A stretch of DNA of 42,435 bases from Sphingopyxis sp. KK2 (GTDB lineage: Bacteria; Pseudomonadota; Alphaproteobacteria; Sphingomonadales; Sphingomonadaceae). The position numbers and the translations under genes were made by a program. Below are positions 32,140 to 39,481 of the stretch, piece by piece; within the stretch, counting starts at the first letter, position 1; each line of letters opens with the position of its first letter. The stretch lies in assembly GCF_001990265.1 (NCBI RefSeq), contig NZ_LYVN01000023.1:1-42435 (forward strand), given 5' to 3'. Under the pieces are notes generated by a model. The model was not told the origin of the DNA. It saw nothing but the letters and a program-made list of their open reading frames with translations, and searched no databases.

Positions 32140-33366
32140 GTGACCTCCTCCCTGCTGACCGCCGCCAAAAGCGCTGCCACCAAGGCGGCCCCCGCCGCCG
32201 CGAACAATCCGCTCGACGACCTGCGCTATTGGTGGGACGCGAGCATTGCCTGGGTGAATACGCATTGGTTGCAGATCGGCGTTGCGGTCGCCGCGGGCCT
32301 GCTCATCTATTTCCTGCTCTCGCTCGCGCGCCGCTTCGCGCTCAAACATGCGCAATCGGCGACGAGCGACTATTCGATCAGCCACATCGCCGGGCGGGTG
32401 ATCCACAAGACCAAGTCGATCGTGCTCGCGATCGTCTCGATCCGCCTCGTCGCGGGCTATGCCCAGCCGCCGTCGCTCATCCTCAACACGATCCAGGTGA
32501 TCTTCACCGTGGCGGTGGGCTTGCAGGTCGCGATCTGGGCGCGCGAAATCATCCTCGGCCTGATCCAGCGCCGTGCCTCCGAAGGGCATAACGAGACGCT
32601 CAACAATGCGATGGGCATCATCCGCCTGCTCATCAGCTTCGCGCTTTTCTCGATCGCGGTCATCGTCGTGCTCGGCAACCTCGGGGTCAATGTCACCGGC
32701 CTGATCGCGGGCCTCGGCGTCGGCGGCATCGCGATCGGCCTCGCCGCGCAGGGCATTTTCTCCGACCTGTTCGCGGGGCTGACGATCATCTTCGACCGCC
32801 CGTTCCGCAATGGCGAGACGATCAAATGGGACAATACGATCGCGACGGTCGAGCGCATCGGGATCAAGAGCACGCGGCTGCGCTCGGTCAATGGCGAGTT
32901 GCTGATCGTCTCGAACACCAATTTGCTGGGCAAGGAGATCGCCAATTTCGCGCATCTCCACCGCCGCCGCGTGACCTTTGCGATCGGCGTGATCTATCAG
33001 ACCACCCCCGAAATGCTGCGTGCGCTGCCCGCGCTGCTTGAGGAACAGGTCAAGGCGGCGGGCCATGATTTCGTGCGGTCGAGCTTCACGACCTTCAGCG
33101 CCTCCAGCCTCGATTTCGAACTGCTCTTCGACGTCCACAGCGAAGATTATAACGAGGTCGCGGCCGCCCGCACCGACGTCGCGGTGCGCGTCTTTGCGGC
33201 GATGAGCGCCGCGGGCTATGAATTTGCCTATCCGACGCAGACGAGCTTCACCGCCGCCCCCGACGGGACGCTGGTGCTGCCCTATGCCGACGACCAGCCC
33301 GAACCCGCCAGGGCCGAGTCCCCCAAGCCCCGCGCGCGCAGCGGCAAGGCGGCCAAACCCGGCTGA
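32140..33366 (+). CDS. MscS-family mechanosensitive channel
   Basis: 408 residues from GTG 32140, with an AAAGGA ribosome-binding site at 32129-32134. Four or five membrane helices end with the pore helix region GLIAGLGVGGIAIGLAAQGI and FSDLFAGLTIIFDRPFRNGE, the MscS signature. A beta domain (VERIGIKSTRLRSVNGELLI) and a C-terminal alpha/beta cage domain follow. The basic tail is disordered. It releases solutes under membrane tension. It is longer than E. coli MscS by about 120 residues at the N-terminus. Confidence 0.93.
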   Translation: MTSSLLTAAKSAATKAAPAAANNPLDDLRYWWDASIAWVNTHWLQIGVAVAAGLLIYFLLSLARRFALKHAQSATSDYSISHIAGRVIHKTKSIVLAIVSIRLVAGYAQPPSLILNTIQVIFTVAVGLQVAIWAREIILGLIQRRASEGHNETLNNAMGIIRLLISFALFSIAVIVVLGNLGVNVTGLIAGLGVGGIAIGLAAQGIFSDLFAGLTIIFDRPFRNGETIKWDNTIATVERIGIKSTRLRSVNGELLIVSNTNLLGKEIANFAHLHRRRVTFAIGVIYQTTPEMLRALPALLEEQVKAAGHDFVRSSFTTFSASSLDFELLFDVHSEDYNEVAAARTDVAVRVFAAMSAAGYEFAYPTQTSFTAAPDGTLVLPYADDQPEPARAESPKPRARSGKAAKPG

Positions 33367-33459
33367 CGCTACGGCGGCGGGCACGTCGGGCTAGGCCCTT
33401 GTGCAACGCCGCAAGACAGGCCTAGAACGCGCCCCGAACAGTAATAGAGGGGATGGCAT

Positions 33460-33918
33460 ATGGCCACGATCACGCCGCAGGAATTGCAGACCAAGGTCGG
33501 TCAGAACATCGGCACGTCCGAATGGGTGCTTGTCGATCAGGACATGATCAACAAGTTCGCCGACGCCACCGGCGACCATCAATTCATCCATATCGACGAG
33601 GAAAAGGCCAAGCTGACGCCCTTCGGCGGCACGATCGCGCATGGTTTCCTCACGCTCTCGCTGATCCCGATGCTCGGCGCGAAGACCGACAGCCCGAAGA
33701 TCGACGGCATCAAGATGGGCGTCAATTACGGCGGCAACAAAGTCCGCTTCCTCGCCCCCGTGCGTTCGGGCAAGCGCGTGCGCAGCCATGTGAAGCTGCT
33801 CGAGCTCGACGAAAAGCGCCCCGGCCAGTGGCAGCAGACCAACGAGATCACCGTCGAGATCGAGGGCGAGGAAAAGCCCGCGCTGATCGCCGAATGGATC
33901 ACGCAGTTTTTCATCTGA
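33460..33918 (+). CDS. MaoC-family (R)-specific enoyl-CoA hydratase-like protein
   Basis: 152 residues. The MaoC hydratase-2 motif is seen in FADATGDHQFIHIDEEKA followed by TIAHGFLTLSLIPML. The Asp and His of GDHQFIH are the catalytic pair. Such enzymes hydrate trans-2-enoyl-CoA to (R)-3-hydroxyacyl-CoA, feeding PHA synthesis or acting in beta-oxidation. It stands 67 bases before a thiolase gene, and a PHA depolymerase is 5 kb away. Confidence 0.92.
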   Translation: MATITPQELQTKVGQNIGTSEWVLVDQDMINKFADATGDHQFIHIDEEKAKLTPFGGTIAHGFLTLSLIPMLGAKTDSPKIDGIKMGVNYGGNKVRFLAPVRSGKRVRSHVKLLELDEKRPGQWQQTNEITVEIEGEEKPALIAEWITQFFI

Positions 33919-33985
33919 TCCCGACAGAGATTACCCGCCGACCTCCCCCGAAAAGATAACGGCACCTAGCAGAAGGACCTCTATC

Positions 33986-35167
33986 ATGCGTGACGCAGTC
34001 ATCGTTTCCACCGCCCGCACCCCGCTGACCAAGGCGGCGCGCGGCTCGTTCAACAACACCCTCGCCCCGACGCTGGGCGCCCACGCGGTCCGCGCCGCGG
34101 TCGAGCGCGCCGGGGTCGAAGGCGGCGAGATCGACGACGTCCTGTTCGGCGCCGCGATGCAGCAGGGGTCACAGACGATGAACGTGGCGCGCCTGATCGC
34201 GCTGCGCTCGGGCCTGCCCGTCACCGTCCCCGGCATGTCGATCGACCGCCAGTGCTCGTCGGGCCTGATGACGATCGCGACCGCCGCGAAGCAGATCATC
34301 GTCGACCGGCAGGACATCGCGGTCGCCGGCGGCATCGAGTCGATCTCGAAGGTCAGCGGCAGCGGCAAGGTGTTCATCGAAACCGATGCCGAGCTGATCG
34401 CGATGCACAAGGACACCTATATGCCGATGATCGGCACCGCAGAGGTCGTCGCCAAGCGCTACAACATCAGCCGCGAAGTGCAGGACGAATATTCGCTCCA
34501 GTCGCAGCAGCGCACCGCCGCCGCGCAGGCCGCGGGCAAATATAACGACGAAATCATTGCCTGCCCCGCGACCATGGCGGTGGTGAACAAGGAAACGAAG
34601 GAAGTCACCTTCAAGGACGTCGTCGCCGACAAGGACGAGTGCAACCGCGCCGACACCACGCTCGAAGGGCTCGCGAGCCTGAAGCCGGTGATGGGCGAAG
34701 GCCACACGATCACCGCAGGCAACGCCAGCCAGCTCGCCGACGGCGCCTCGGCGTGCGTCGTGATGGAAGCCAAGGTTGCTGAAAAGCGGGGCTTGCAGCC
34801 CCTGGGGCGCTATGTCGGCATGGCGGTCGCGGGCACCGAGCCCGACGAAATGGGCATCGGCCCCGTCTTCGCGATCCCCAAGCTGCTCGAACGCTTCGAA
34901 CTCAAGATGGACGACATCGGCCTCTGGGAACTCAATGAAGCCTTTGCCGTGCAGGTCCTCTACTGCCGCGACAAGCTCGGCATCCCGAACGAGCTGCTCA
35001 ACGTCAACGGCGGCTCGATCTCGATCGGCCACCCCTTCGGCATGACCGGCGCGCGCTGCGTCGGCCACGCGCTGATCGAGGGCAAGCGCCGCGGCGTGAA
35101 ATATGCCGTCGTCACCATGTGCATCGGTGGCGGCCAGGGCGCAGCGGGCCTGTTCGAGGTCTTCTGA
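33986..35167 (+). CDS. Acetyl-CoA C-acyltransferase (thiolase)
   Basis: 393 residues from ATG 33986, preceded by an AGAAGGA ribosome-binding site. Cys90 in DRQCSSG is the acyl-carrying nucleophile. GGSISIGHPFGMTGAR (His near 349) and CIGGGQGAAG (Cys near 381) complete the active site. Such enzymes cleave 3-ketoacyl-CoA in beta-oxidation or condense two acetyl-CoA. The sequence fits the broad FadA/acetyl-CoA acyltransferase class; substrate chain length cannot be read. It heads a likely operon with the next genes. Confidence 0.95.
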   Translation: MRDAVIVSTARTPLTKAARGSFNNTLAPTLGAHAVRAAVERAGVEGGEIDDVLFGAAMQQGSQTMNVARLIALRSGLPVTVPGMSIDRQCSSGLMTIATAAKQIIVDRQDIAVAGGIESISKVSGSGKVFIETDAELIAMHKDTYMPMIGTAEVVAKRYNISREVQDEYSLQSQQRTAAAQAAGKYNDEIIACPATMAVVNKETKEVTFKDVVADKDECNRADTTLEGLASLKPVMGEGHTITAGNASQLADGASACVVMEAKVAEKRGLQPLGRYVGMAVAGTEPDEMGIGPVFAIPKLLERFELKMDDIGLWELNEAFAVQVLYCRDKLGIPNELLNVNGGSISIGHPFGMTGARCVGHALIEGKRRGVKYAVVTMCIGGGQGAAGLFEVF

Positions 35168-35168
35168 T

Positions 35169-35753
35169 TTGCGTCTGAATGCTCCGCGTATCGAGCCGGT
35201 CGACTTGGGCCGGCTCGATGCCGACCAGCGCGCCGCGCTCGAACCCTTCCTTGCCACCGAGGGTGGCAAGGTCGGGGGCGGCAAGATTCTCAACATCTTC
35301 CGCACCCTCGCGCACGCGCCCAAGGCGATGACCGCCTTCCTCGGCTGGGGCAATTATATCCTGTCAAGGCGCAGCGCGCTCAGCCCGCGCGACCGCGAAC
35401 TCGTCATCCTGCGCACCGGCTATAATTGCCGCTCGGGCTATGAATGGACCCAGCACAAGCGCATCGGGCTCGACTGCGGCCTGACCGAAGCTGAGATCAC
35501 CCGCATCAAGGCCGGCCCCGACGCCGAGGGTTGGAGCGACCTCGACCGCACGATGCTCCGCGCGACCGACGAGCTCACCGCCGGTCATTTCGTTTCCGAC
35601 GCCAGTTGGGCCGCGCTCGCGCCGCTCGGCGACAAGGGCCGCATGGACCTTGTCATGACCGTCGGCCAATATACCCAGGTATCGATGATGCTGAACAGCT
35701 TCGGCATCCAGGTGGAAGAAGGCTGGACGGTCGACCCCGACCTCAAGGCCTGA
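35169..35753 (+). CDS. Carboxymuconolactone decarboxylase-like protein
   Basis: 194 residues from TTG 35169, one base after the thiolase stop, with GAGGT at 35155-35159 as ribosome-binding site; an upstream in-frame ATG lies inside the thiolase gene and is not favoured. The AhpD/CMD-type core is LSPRDRELVILRTGYNCRSG, but the usual CxxC pair is reduced to a single Cys followed by RSGYEWTQHK. It is therefore unlikely to act as a disulfide peroxidase and resembles the CMD-fold family found beside fatty-acid and aromatic degradation genes. Confidence 0.82.
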   Translation: MRLNAPRIEPVDLGRLDADQRAALEPFLATEGGKVGGGKILNIFRTLAHAPKAMTAFLGWGNYILSRRSALSPRDRELVILRTGYNCRSGYEWTQHKRIGLDCGLTEAEITRIKAGPDAEGWSDLDRTMLRATDELTAGHFVSDASWAALAPLGDKGRMDLVMTVGQYTQVSMMLNSFGIQVEEGWTVDPDLKA

Positions 35754-35773
35754 CGCGATAAGGAGAGAATATT

Positions 35774-36064
35774 ATGAGCGGTATCGGCATCATCGCGACC
35801 CTGCGCGTGCAACCCGGCAAGGAAGAAGAGTTCGAGGGCGTCTTCGCCGAACTCGCCCCTGCGGTCGCGGCGAACGAGGCCGGCAACAGCTATTACAAGC
35901 TGTTCCGCACGGGCGAGACCGGCGTCTACAAGGTGCTCGAATGCTATGACGACGAAGCGGCGGTCGAGGCGCACCGCGCGTCGGACCATTTCCGCTCGAT
36001 CGGCGCCAAACTCGGCCCGTGCCTCGCCGGCGCGCCCGAGATCGAGAAGCTCGCGGCGGTCTGA
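35774..36064 (+). CDS. Antibiotic biosynthesis monooxygenase (ABM)-domain protein
   Basis: 96 residues with the small ferredoxin-like ABM fold: IGIIATLRVQPGKEEEFEGV, then YYKLFRTGETGVYKVLECYDDEAAVEAH and SDHFRSIGAKL. Such proteins are cofactor-free quinol monooxygenases or simple binding proteins, often dimeric. An AAGGAGAG ribosome-binding site at 35760-35767 precedes the ATG. It is 20 bases after the CMD-like gene, in the thiolase gene run. Confidence 0.88.
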   Translation: MSGIGIIATLRVQPGKEEEFEGVFAELAPAVAANEAGNSYYKLFRTGETGVYKVLECYDDEAAVEAHRASDHFRSIGAKLGPCLAGAPEIEKLAAV

Positions 36065-36068
36065 CCCG

Positions 36069-36521
36069 GTGCACGGCGCGGCGCTCCTGATCCCGCTTGC
36101 CCTGGCAGGAGCCGCCGCGGCAACCGTCCCCGGACCGCAGGCGGGCCGCTGGACGCATGTCACCCAGCTCGTCAGCGCCGATATTCCGGGCGTCCCCGAA
36201 ACGCTGGTCCGCGCCGCCGACAAGCGCGAGCCGCGCACGACCTGCCTGACCGCCAAGCAGGCCGCCACCACGCCGCAGGTCCTGCTCCACGCGCCGGGCG
36301 CGACCTGCTCGTCGCGCAGCTACACACTGACCGCGGGAAAGATCCGCGGCCAGTCGGTGTGCCGCGTAAAGGAACTCGAAACCCCGGTGAAGACGATCAC
36401 CACCGGCACCTACACCGCCAAGGGCTATGTCACGCGCAGCGTCACCACCGGCACGCGGGGCGGCCGCCCGCTCAAGGTCGTCACTGCGACCAGCGGCAAA
36501 TGGCTCGGCGCCTGTCGCTGA
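36069..36521 (+). CDS. DUF3617-like secreted protein
   Basis: 150 residues from GTG 36069, four bases after the ABM stop. A signal peptide ends near AAAATVPG. The mature part opens with AGRWTHVTQLVSADIPGVPE and carries TTCLTAKQA and a second cysteine pair, with a final Cys in GKWLGACR, the arrangement of DUF3617 periplasmic proteins. Its role is unknown. Start choice depends on the signal peptide since no ATG is near. Confidence 0.78.
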   Translation: MHGAALLIPLALAGAAAATVPGPQAGRWTHVTQLVSADIPGVPETLVRAADKREPRTTCLTAKQAATTPQVLLHAPGATCSSRSYTLTAGKIRGQSVCRVKELETPVKTITTGTYTAKGYVTRSVTTGTRGGRPLKVVTATSGKWLGACR

Positions 36522-36554
36522 CGCAGGATTGCAATCGAACCGAAAGGACCCCCG

Positions 36555-36938
36555 ATGACCGATGCCGTGACCGCCGCCCGATCCGTCTACGCCGCCTTCG
36601 CCGCCGCCGACATGGCCGCGCTCGCCGATCTGCTCGCCGAGACCGAGTGGCATGAGGCCGAAGGCATGCCCTATGGCGGAGTATGGACCGGCATCGGCGA
36701 GATCGCGCAAAATGTCTTCGGCCCGATCGGCGCCGATATCCCCGATTTCACCGCGATCCCCGACGAACTGCTGCCGCTCGGTGACGACCGCGCGATCGCC
36801 TTCGGCTTCTATCGTGGGCGCGACGGCGCGGTCGCGACCCCCTTCTGCCATGTGTGGACCGTGGCCGACGATCGCATCGTCCAATTCGTCCAATATGCCG
36901 ACAGCCATCTCTATCGGCAGCAGACCGGGCTGCTCTGA
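36555..36938 (+). CDS. SnoaL-like NTF2-fold protein
   Basis: 127 residues with the SnoaL/ketosteroid-isomerase-like pattern: VYAAFAAADMAALADLLAE, YGGVWTGIGEIAQNVFG and FCHVWTVADDRIVQFVQYAD. It is a small cone-shaped fold that binds a hydrophobic ligand. A GAAAGGA ribosome-binding site precedes ATG 36555. It converges on soxR with a 24-base gap. Confidence 0.86.
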   Translation: MTDAVTAARSVYAAFAAADMAALADLLAETEWHEAEGMPYGGVWTGIGEIAQNVFGPIGADIPDFTAIPDELLPLGDDRAIAFGFYRGRDGAVATPFCHVWTVADDRIVQFVQYADSHLYRQQTGLL

Positions 36939-36962
36939 TCCCTCTGCCCTGCGGCTGAAAAT

Positions 36963-37433
36963 TCACCGCCGCTCCGCAATCTCCCCCGACCGGTCGCCCA
37001 TCAGGTAGCGCGGCCCCGCGCCGCGCTGCGCCGCCTTGTCCTCGCGGTTATAGAGTCCGCATTTCTTCAAGGACAGGCACCCGCAACCGATGCACGCGCC
37101 GAGCAATTCCTGCGTCCGCTCGAGCGCCGCGATCTGCGCGGCGATCCGGGCCTGCAGCCCGCTGCTGATCCGCGCCCAGTCGGCGGCATTCGGCGTGCGC
37201 TCGGCGGGCAGCCGCGCGAGCTCGCCGGCAATCTCCTCGAGGCTCAGCCCCAATTGCTGCGCGATCAGGATGAACGACACGCGGCGGATGTCGGCGCGCA
37301 GGAAGCGCCGCTGCCTGCCGCCGGTGCGCAGCGCTGCGACCAGCCCCTTCGCTTCGTAGAAACGGATCGCCGACACCGCGACCCCCGTGCGCGCCGCCAG
37401 CTCGCCGATCGCGATCAGGTCGGTCCGGTGCAT
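36963..37433 (-). CDS. soxR: Redox-sensing MerR-family activator SoxR
   Basis: 156 residues from ATG 37431-37433, six bases after a GAGGGAG ribosome-binding site; a GTG one codon upstream is too close to it. The MerR helix-turn-helix (IGELAARTGVAVSAIRFYEA) is followed by a dimer helix and the cysteine cluster C-x2-C-x-C-x5-C (114, 117, 119, 125), the [2Fe-2S] site of SoxR. Oxidation of the cluster by redox-cycling compounds turns on target promoters with a long spacer. Such a promoter lies in the divergent gap and reads toward a VOC protein. There is no soxS, as usual outside enteric bacteria. Confidence 0.93.
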   Translation of the reverse strand: MHRTDLIAIGELAARTGVAVSAIRFYEAKGLVAALRTGGRQRRFLRADIRRVSFILIAQQLGLSLEEIAGELARLPAERTPNAADWARISSGLQARIAAQIAALERTQELLGACIGCGCLSLKKCGLYNREDKAAQRGAGPRYLMGDRSGEIAERR

Positions 37434-37455
37434 CACATGCTCCCTCGAAAAGCGC

Positions 37456-37486
37456 TTGATCTAAACCTCACTTGAGCTTTCATAAT
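37456..37486 (+). promoter_or_regulatory. MerR-type promoter with 19-base spacer and 18-bp dyad
   Basis: TTGATC (37456-37461), a 19-base spacer and CATAAT (37481-37486). The spacer holds the imperfect palindrome AAACCTCACTTGAGCTTT (37463-37480), with 7 of 8 outer pairs matching around a two-base centre. A 19-base spacer that is too long for sigma-70 and a dyad centred in it are the marks of MerR-family control. The half-sites resemble CCTCA...TTGAG of the SoxR box but are set closer than in the canonical one. The VOC gene starts 35 bases downstream. Confidence 0.65.
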
Positions 37487-37520
37487 TCGCTGCGTCAACC
37501 CGAATCACGAAAGACGAACC

Positions 37521-37916
37521 ATGACGCACCCCTTCATCGAACATGTGAACCTCACCGTCAGCGACCCCGACCGCAGCGCGGGCATCCTCTCGGCAATCTT
37601 CGGCTGGCACGAACGCTGGCGCGGCCCGGCGCGCGACGGCGGCCGCACGATCCACCTCGGCAGCGACGCCGCCTATGTCGCGCTCTACACCGGCCCCGAC
37701 GGCGAGCATGCCGACATCGCCTATCCGAAGGGCGAACCGCTCAACCATCTCGGCGTCCAGGTCGACGACCTCGACACGATCGAGATGCGCGTGAAGGCGG
37801 TCGGCCTCGTCCCCTTCAACCATGGCGACTACGACCCCGGCCGCCGCTTCTATTTCCTCGACCCCGACGGCATCGAATATGAAGTCGTCAGCTATGCCGA
37901 GCCGCGGCCGCGCTGA
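37521..37916 (+). CDS. VOC-superfamily (glyoxalase-like) protein
   Basis: 131 residues with two beta-alpha-beta-beta-beta units: FIEHVNLTVSDPDRSAGILS and LNHLGVQVDDLDTIEMRV, closing with YFLDPDGIEYEVVSYAEP. Histidine and glutamate in these positions form a metal site in glyoxalase and dioxygenase members. The gene is the first target of the SoxR-facing promoter, so it may deal with redox-active or electrophilic compounds. The substrate cannot be told. Confidence 0.88.
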   Translation: MTHPFIEHVNLTVSDPDRSAGILSAIFGWHERWRGPARDGGRTIHLGSDAAYVALYTGPDGEHADIAYPKGEPLNHLGVQVDDLDTIEMRVKAVGLVPFNHGDYDPGRRFYFLDPDGIEYEVVSYAEPRPR

Positions 37917-37982
37917 ACGGCGGCAACGACGGGGCTTCTCTTGCGTTGGGCCATCATAACCCTTTGAAAGAGGAGCCTCCCC

Positions 37983-38447
37983 ATGAGCGACGACATCAAG
38001 AAAGACTTCTGGAAAGCATTGAACGCCAGCCCCTATGTCATGGTCGGCCTGAACGGCAACGACGCGCATAGCGTTCCGATGAACGCGCAGCTCGACAAGG
38101 ACGCCAACAGCGCCTTCTGGTTCTTCACCGCGACCGACAATCGCCTCGCGGCGGGCGGCCCCGCGATGGCGCAGTTCGCGTCGAAGGGCCATGACCTCTT
38201 CGCCTGCATCGCCGGCACGCTGCGCACCGAAACCGACCGCACGATCCTCGACAAGCTGTGGAACAACAGCATCGAGGCCTGGTACGAAGGCGGCAAGAGC
38301 GATCCCAAGCTCGTGCTGCTCCGCTTCGACCTCGACAATGCCGAAATCTGGACCGCCGACGCCAGCCTCAAGGGGCTGTTCAAGATGGCGACCGGCATGA
38401 CGATGAAGGAAGGCGAACTCGGCAAGCACGCCGAGGTCGCGCTCTAA
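37983..38447 (+). CDS. FMN-binding split-barrel general stress protein
   Basis: 154 residues of the pyridoxamine-5'-phosphate-oxidase-like general stress protein 26 group. Key blocks are FWKALNASPYVMVGL, SAFWFFTATDNRLAA and KLWNNSIEAWYEGGKSDPKL. These proteins bind FMN or FAD in a split barrel and are induced by salt or oxidative stress; activity is unclear. A GAGGAGCC ribosome-binding site stands at 37971-37978. It follows the VOC gene after 66 bases and may share its SoxR control. Confidence 0.88.
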   Translation: MSDDIKKDFWKALNASPYVMVGLNGNDAHSVPMNAQLDKDANSAFWFFTATDNRLAAGGPAMAQFASKGHDLFACIAGTLRTETDRTILDKLWNNSIEAWYEGGKSDPKLVLLRFDLDNAEIWTADASLKGLFKMATGMTMKEGELGKHAEVAL

Positions 38448-38491
38448 CAGCGCGCTGGACACGCGTCCCATAGGCCGTGATAAGCGAGCCT

Positions 38492-38881
38492 ATGGGAGCG
38501 TGGCTGGAGCGTCATTTCGCATGGAACGGCAGGACGAGCCGCGACGGCTATCGCCGCTGGTTGCCCTTGATCATCGCCGTCGAAATTGCCTCCTTCTGGG
38601 GTGTCGCCGCATATGGGCGACGCGGCGTTATCAACGTCGCTGATTTCGGCTGGTGGGGCCTGCTCCTCTTGGCGATATGGCTTCCCTACGCCATCTGCTG
38701 GAACTTGCTGACCGCCCGAAGGTTGAGGACTGCCGGCATAACCCGTCGTTGGCTGCTCATTCCGGTTTTCGTTCAGGCTCCGATCGGTGACAGCCTCTTT
38801 ACGGTCGGCACCGCGGCGATCGTCATTTTGATCGTCGTCGCGGCCTTAGCCGACGATGCAGAGCCAGTCACGATCGCCTAA
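38492..38881 (+). CDS. DUF805-like small membrane protein
   Basis: 129 residues from ATG 38492; an in-frame GTG at 38477 would add MISEP. About four membrane helices, opening with LERHFAWNGRTSRDGYRRWL and later NLLTARRLRTAGITRRW, as in the short DUF805 proteins. Its codons (ttg, agg, cct, ata) are less GC-biased than those of neighbours, and the gap before it is short. It may be a recent arrival or simply weakly expressed. No function is known. Confidence 0.65.
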   Translation: MGAWLERHFAWNGRTSRDGYRRWLPLIIAVEIASFWGVAAYGRRGVINVADFGWWGLLLLAIWLPYAICWNLLTARRLRTAGITRRWLLIPVFVQAPIGDSLFTVGTAAIVILIVVAALADDAEPVTIA

Positions 38882-38938
38882 GTCGTCGATCGCGCTTTTC
38901 GCTTGGACGCCGAAGCCGACCGGCTAAGGGTGGCCGCA

Positions 38939-39334
38939 ATGACCGGCAAATCCCTTTCCGAACGCATCGGCGATCTCGGCCATCGCCTCGCCGTCGAGGC
39001 GCACGCCGCGTGGCTCGCCGCGCGCGATCCCCGCGTGCCCTGGCCCGCGCGCATCCTCGCGATCATGGTCGCGGCCTATGCGCTGTCGCCGATCGACCTG
39101 ATCCCCGATTTCATTCCCATACTCGGCTGGCTCGACGACCTCATCCTCGTCCCGCTCGGGCTGTGGCTCGTCCGCCGCCTGATCCCCGACGCGCTCTGGG
39201 CCGACCTCCACGCCGCCGCCGAAGCCGCCGCCGACCGCCCGTCGAGCCGCGCCGGCATGGCGTTCATTCTGCTGCTGTGGGCGGGATTACTCTATATCGT
39301 CTATTGGAGCGTGCGGGTCTCACCTTGGCATTGA
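38939..39334 (+). CDS. YkvA-family (DUF1232) membrane protein
   Basis: 131 residues from ATG 38939, with AGGGTGG just upstream; a TTG at 38903 would give a longer form. The DUF1232 signature SPIDLIPDFIPILGWLDDL is complete, and a C-terminal membrane helix (AFILLLWAGLLYIVYW) follows. These are small inner-membrane proteins of unknown function. The three-hairpin repeat follows its stop. Confidence 0.85.
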   Translation: MTGKSLSERIGDLGHRLAVEAHAAWLAARDPRVPWPARILAIMVAAYALSPIDLIPDFIPILGWLDDLILVPLGLWLVRRLIPDALWADLHAAAEAAADRPSSRAGMAFILLLWAGLLYIVYWSVRVSPWH

Positions 39335-39343
39335 GCCGCACAT

Positions 39344-39456
39344 CCCCTCCCGCAAGCGGGAGGGGCAGCGAGACTTGCGAACTTGTTCGTTAGTCGCAGC
39401 GGGGTGGGCTGTTGCAACGCTGCTGGCCCACCCCCGACCGCTCCCGCCTGCGGGAG
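39344..39456. repeat. Three-hairpin palindromic intergenic repeat
   Basis: Fills the 147-base gap between two converging genes. Hairpin A has arms CCCCTCCCGC (39344-39353) and GCGGGAGGGG (39356-39365). Hairpin B has arms GGGGTGGGC (39401-39409) and GCCCACCCC (39426-39434) with a 16-base loop. Hairpin C has arms CTCCCGC (39441-39447) and GCGGGAG (39450-39456). A and C share the same stem sequence at the two ends around B. This is the layout of REP/BIME-like mobile palindromes and should also stop transcription from both sides. Confidence 0.75.
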
Positions 39457-39481
39457 GGGAGAATTGGTCACGCGACTGGAA

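Noticed and set aside
35169..35753. AhpD-type peroxidase
   Set aside because: The CxxC redox pair is missing; only one cysteine remains in the motif.
37463..37480. Canonical SoxR box (CCTCAAG...CTTGAGG)
   Set aside because: The half-sites are similar but the spacing is too short for the canonical 18-bp box, so it is reported as a MerR-type dyad with a different geometry.
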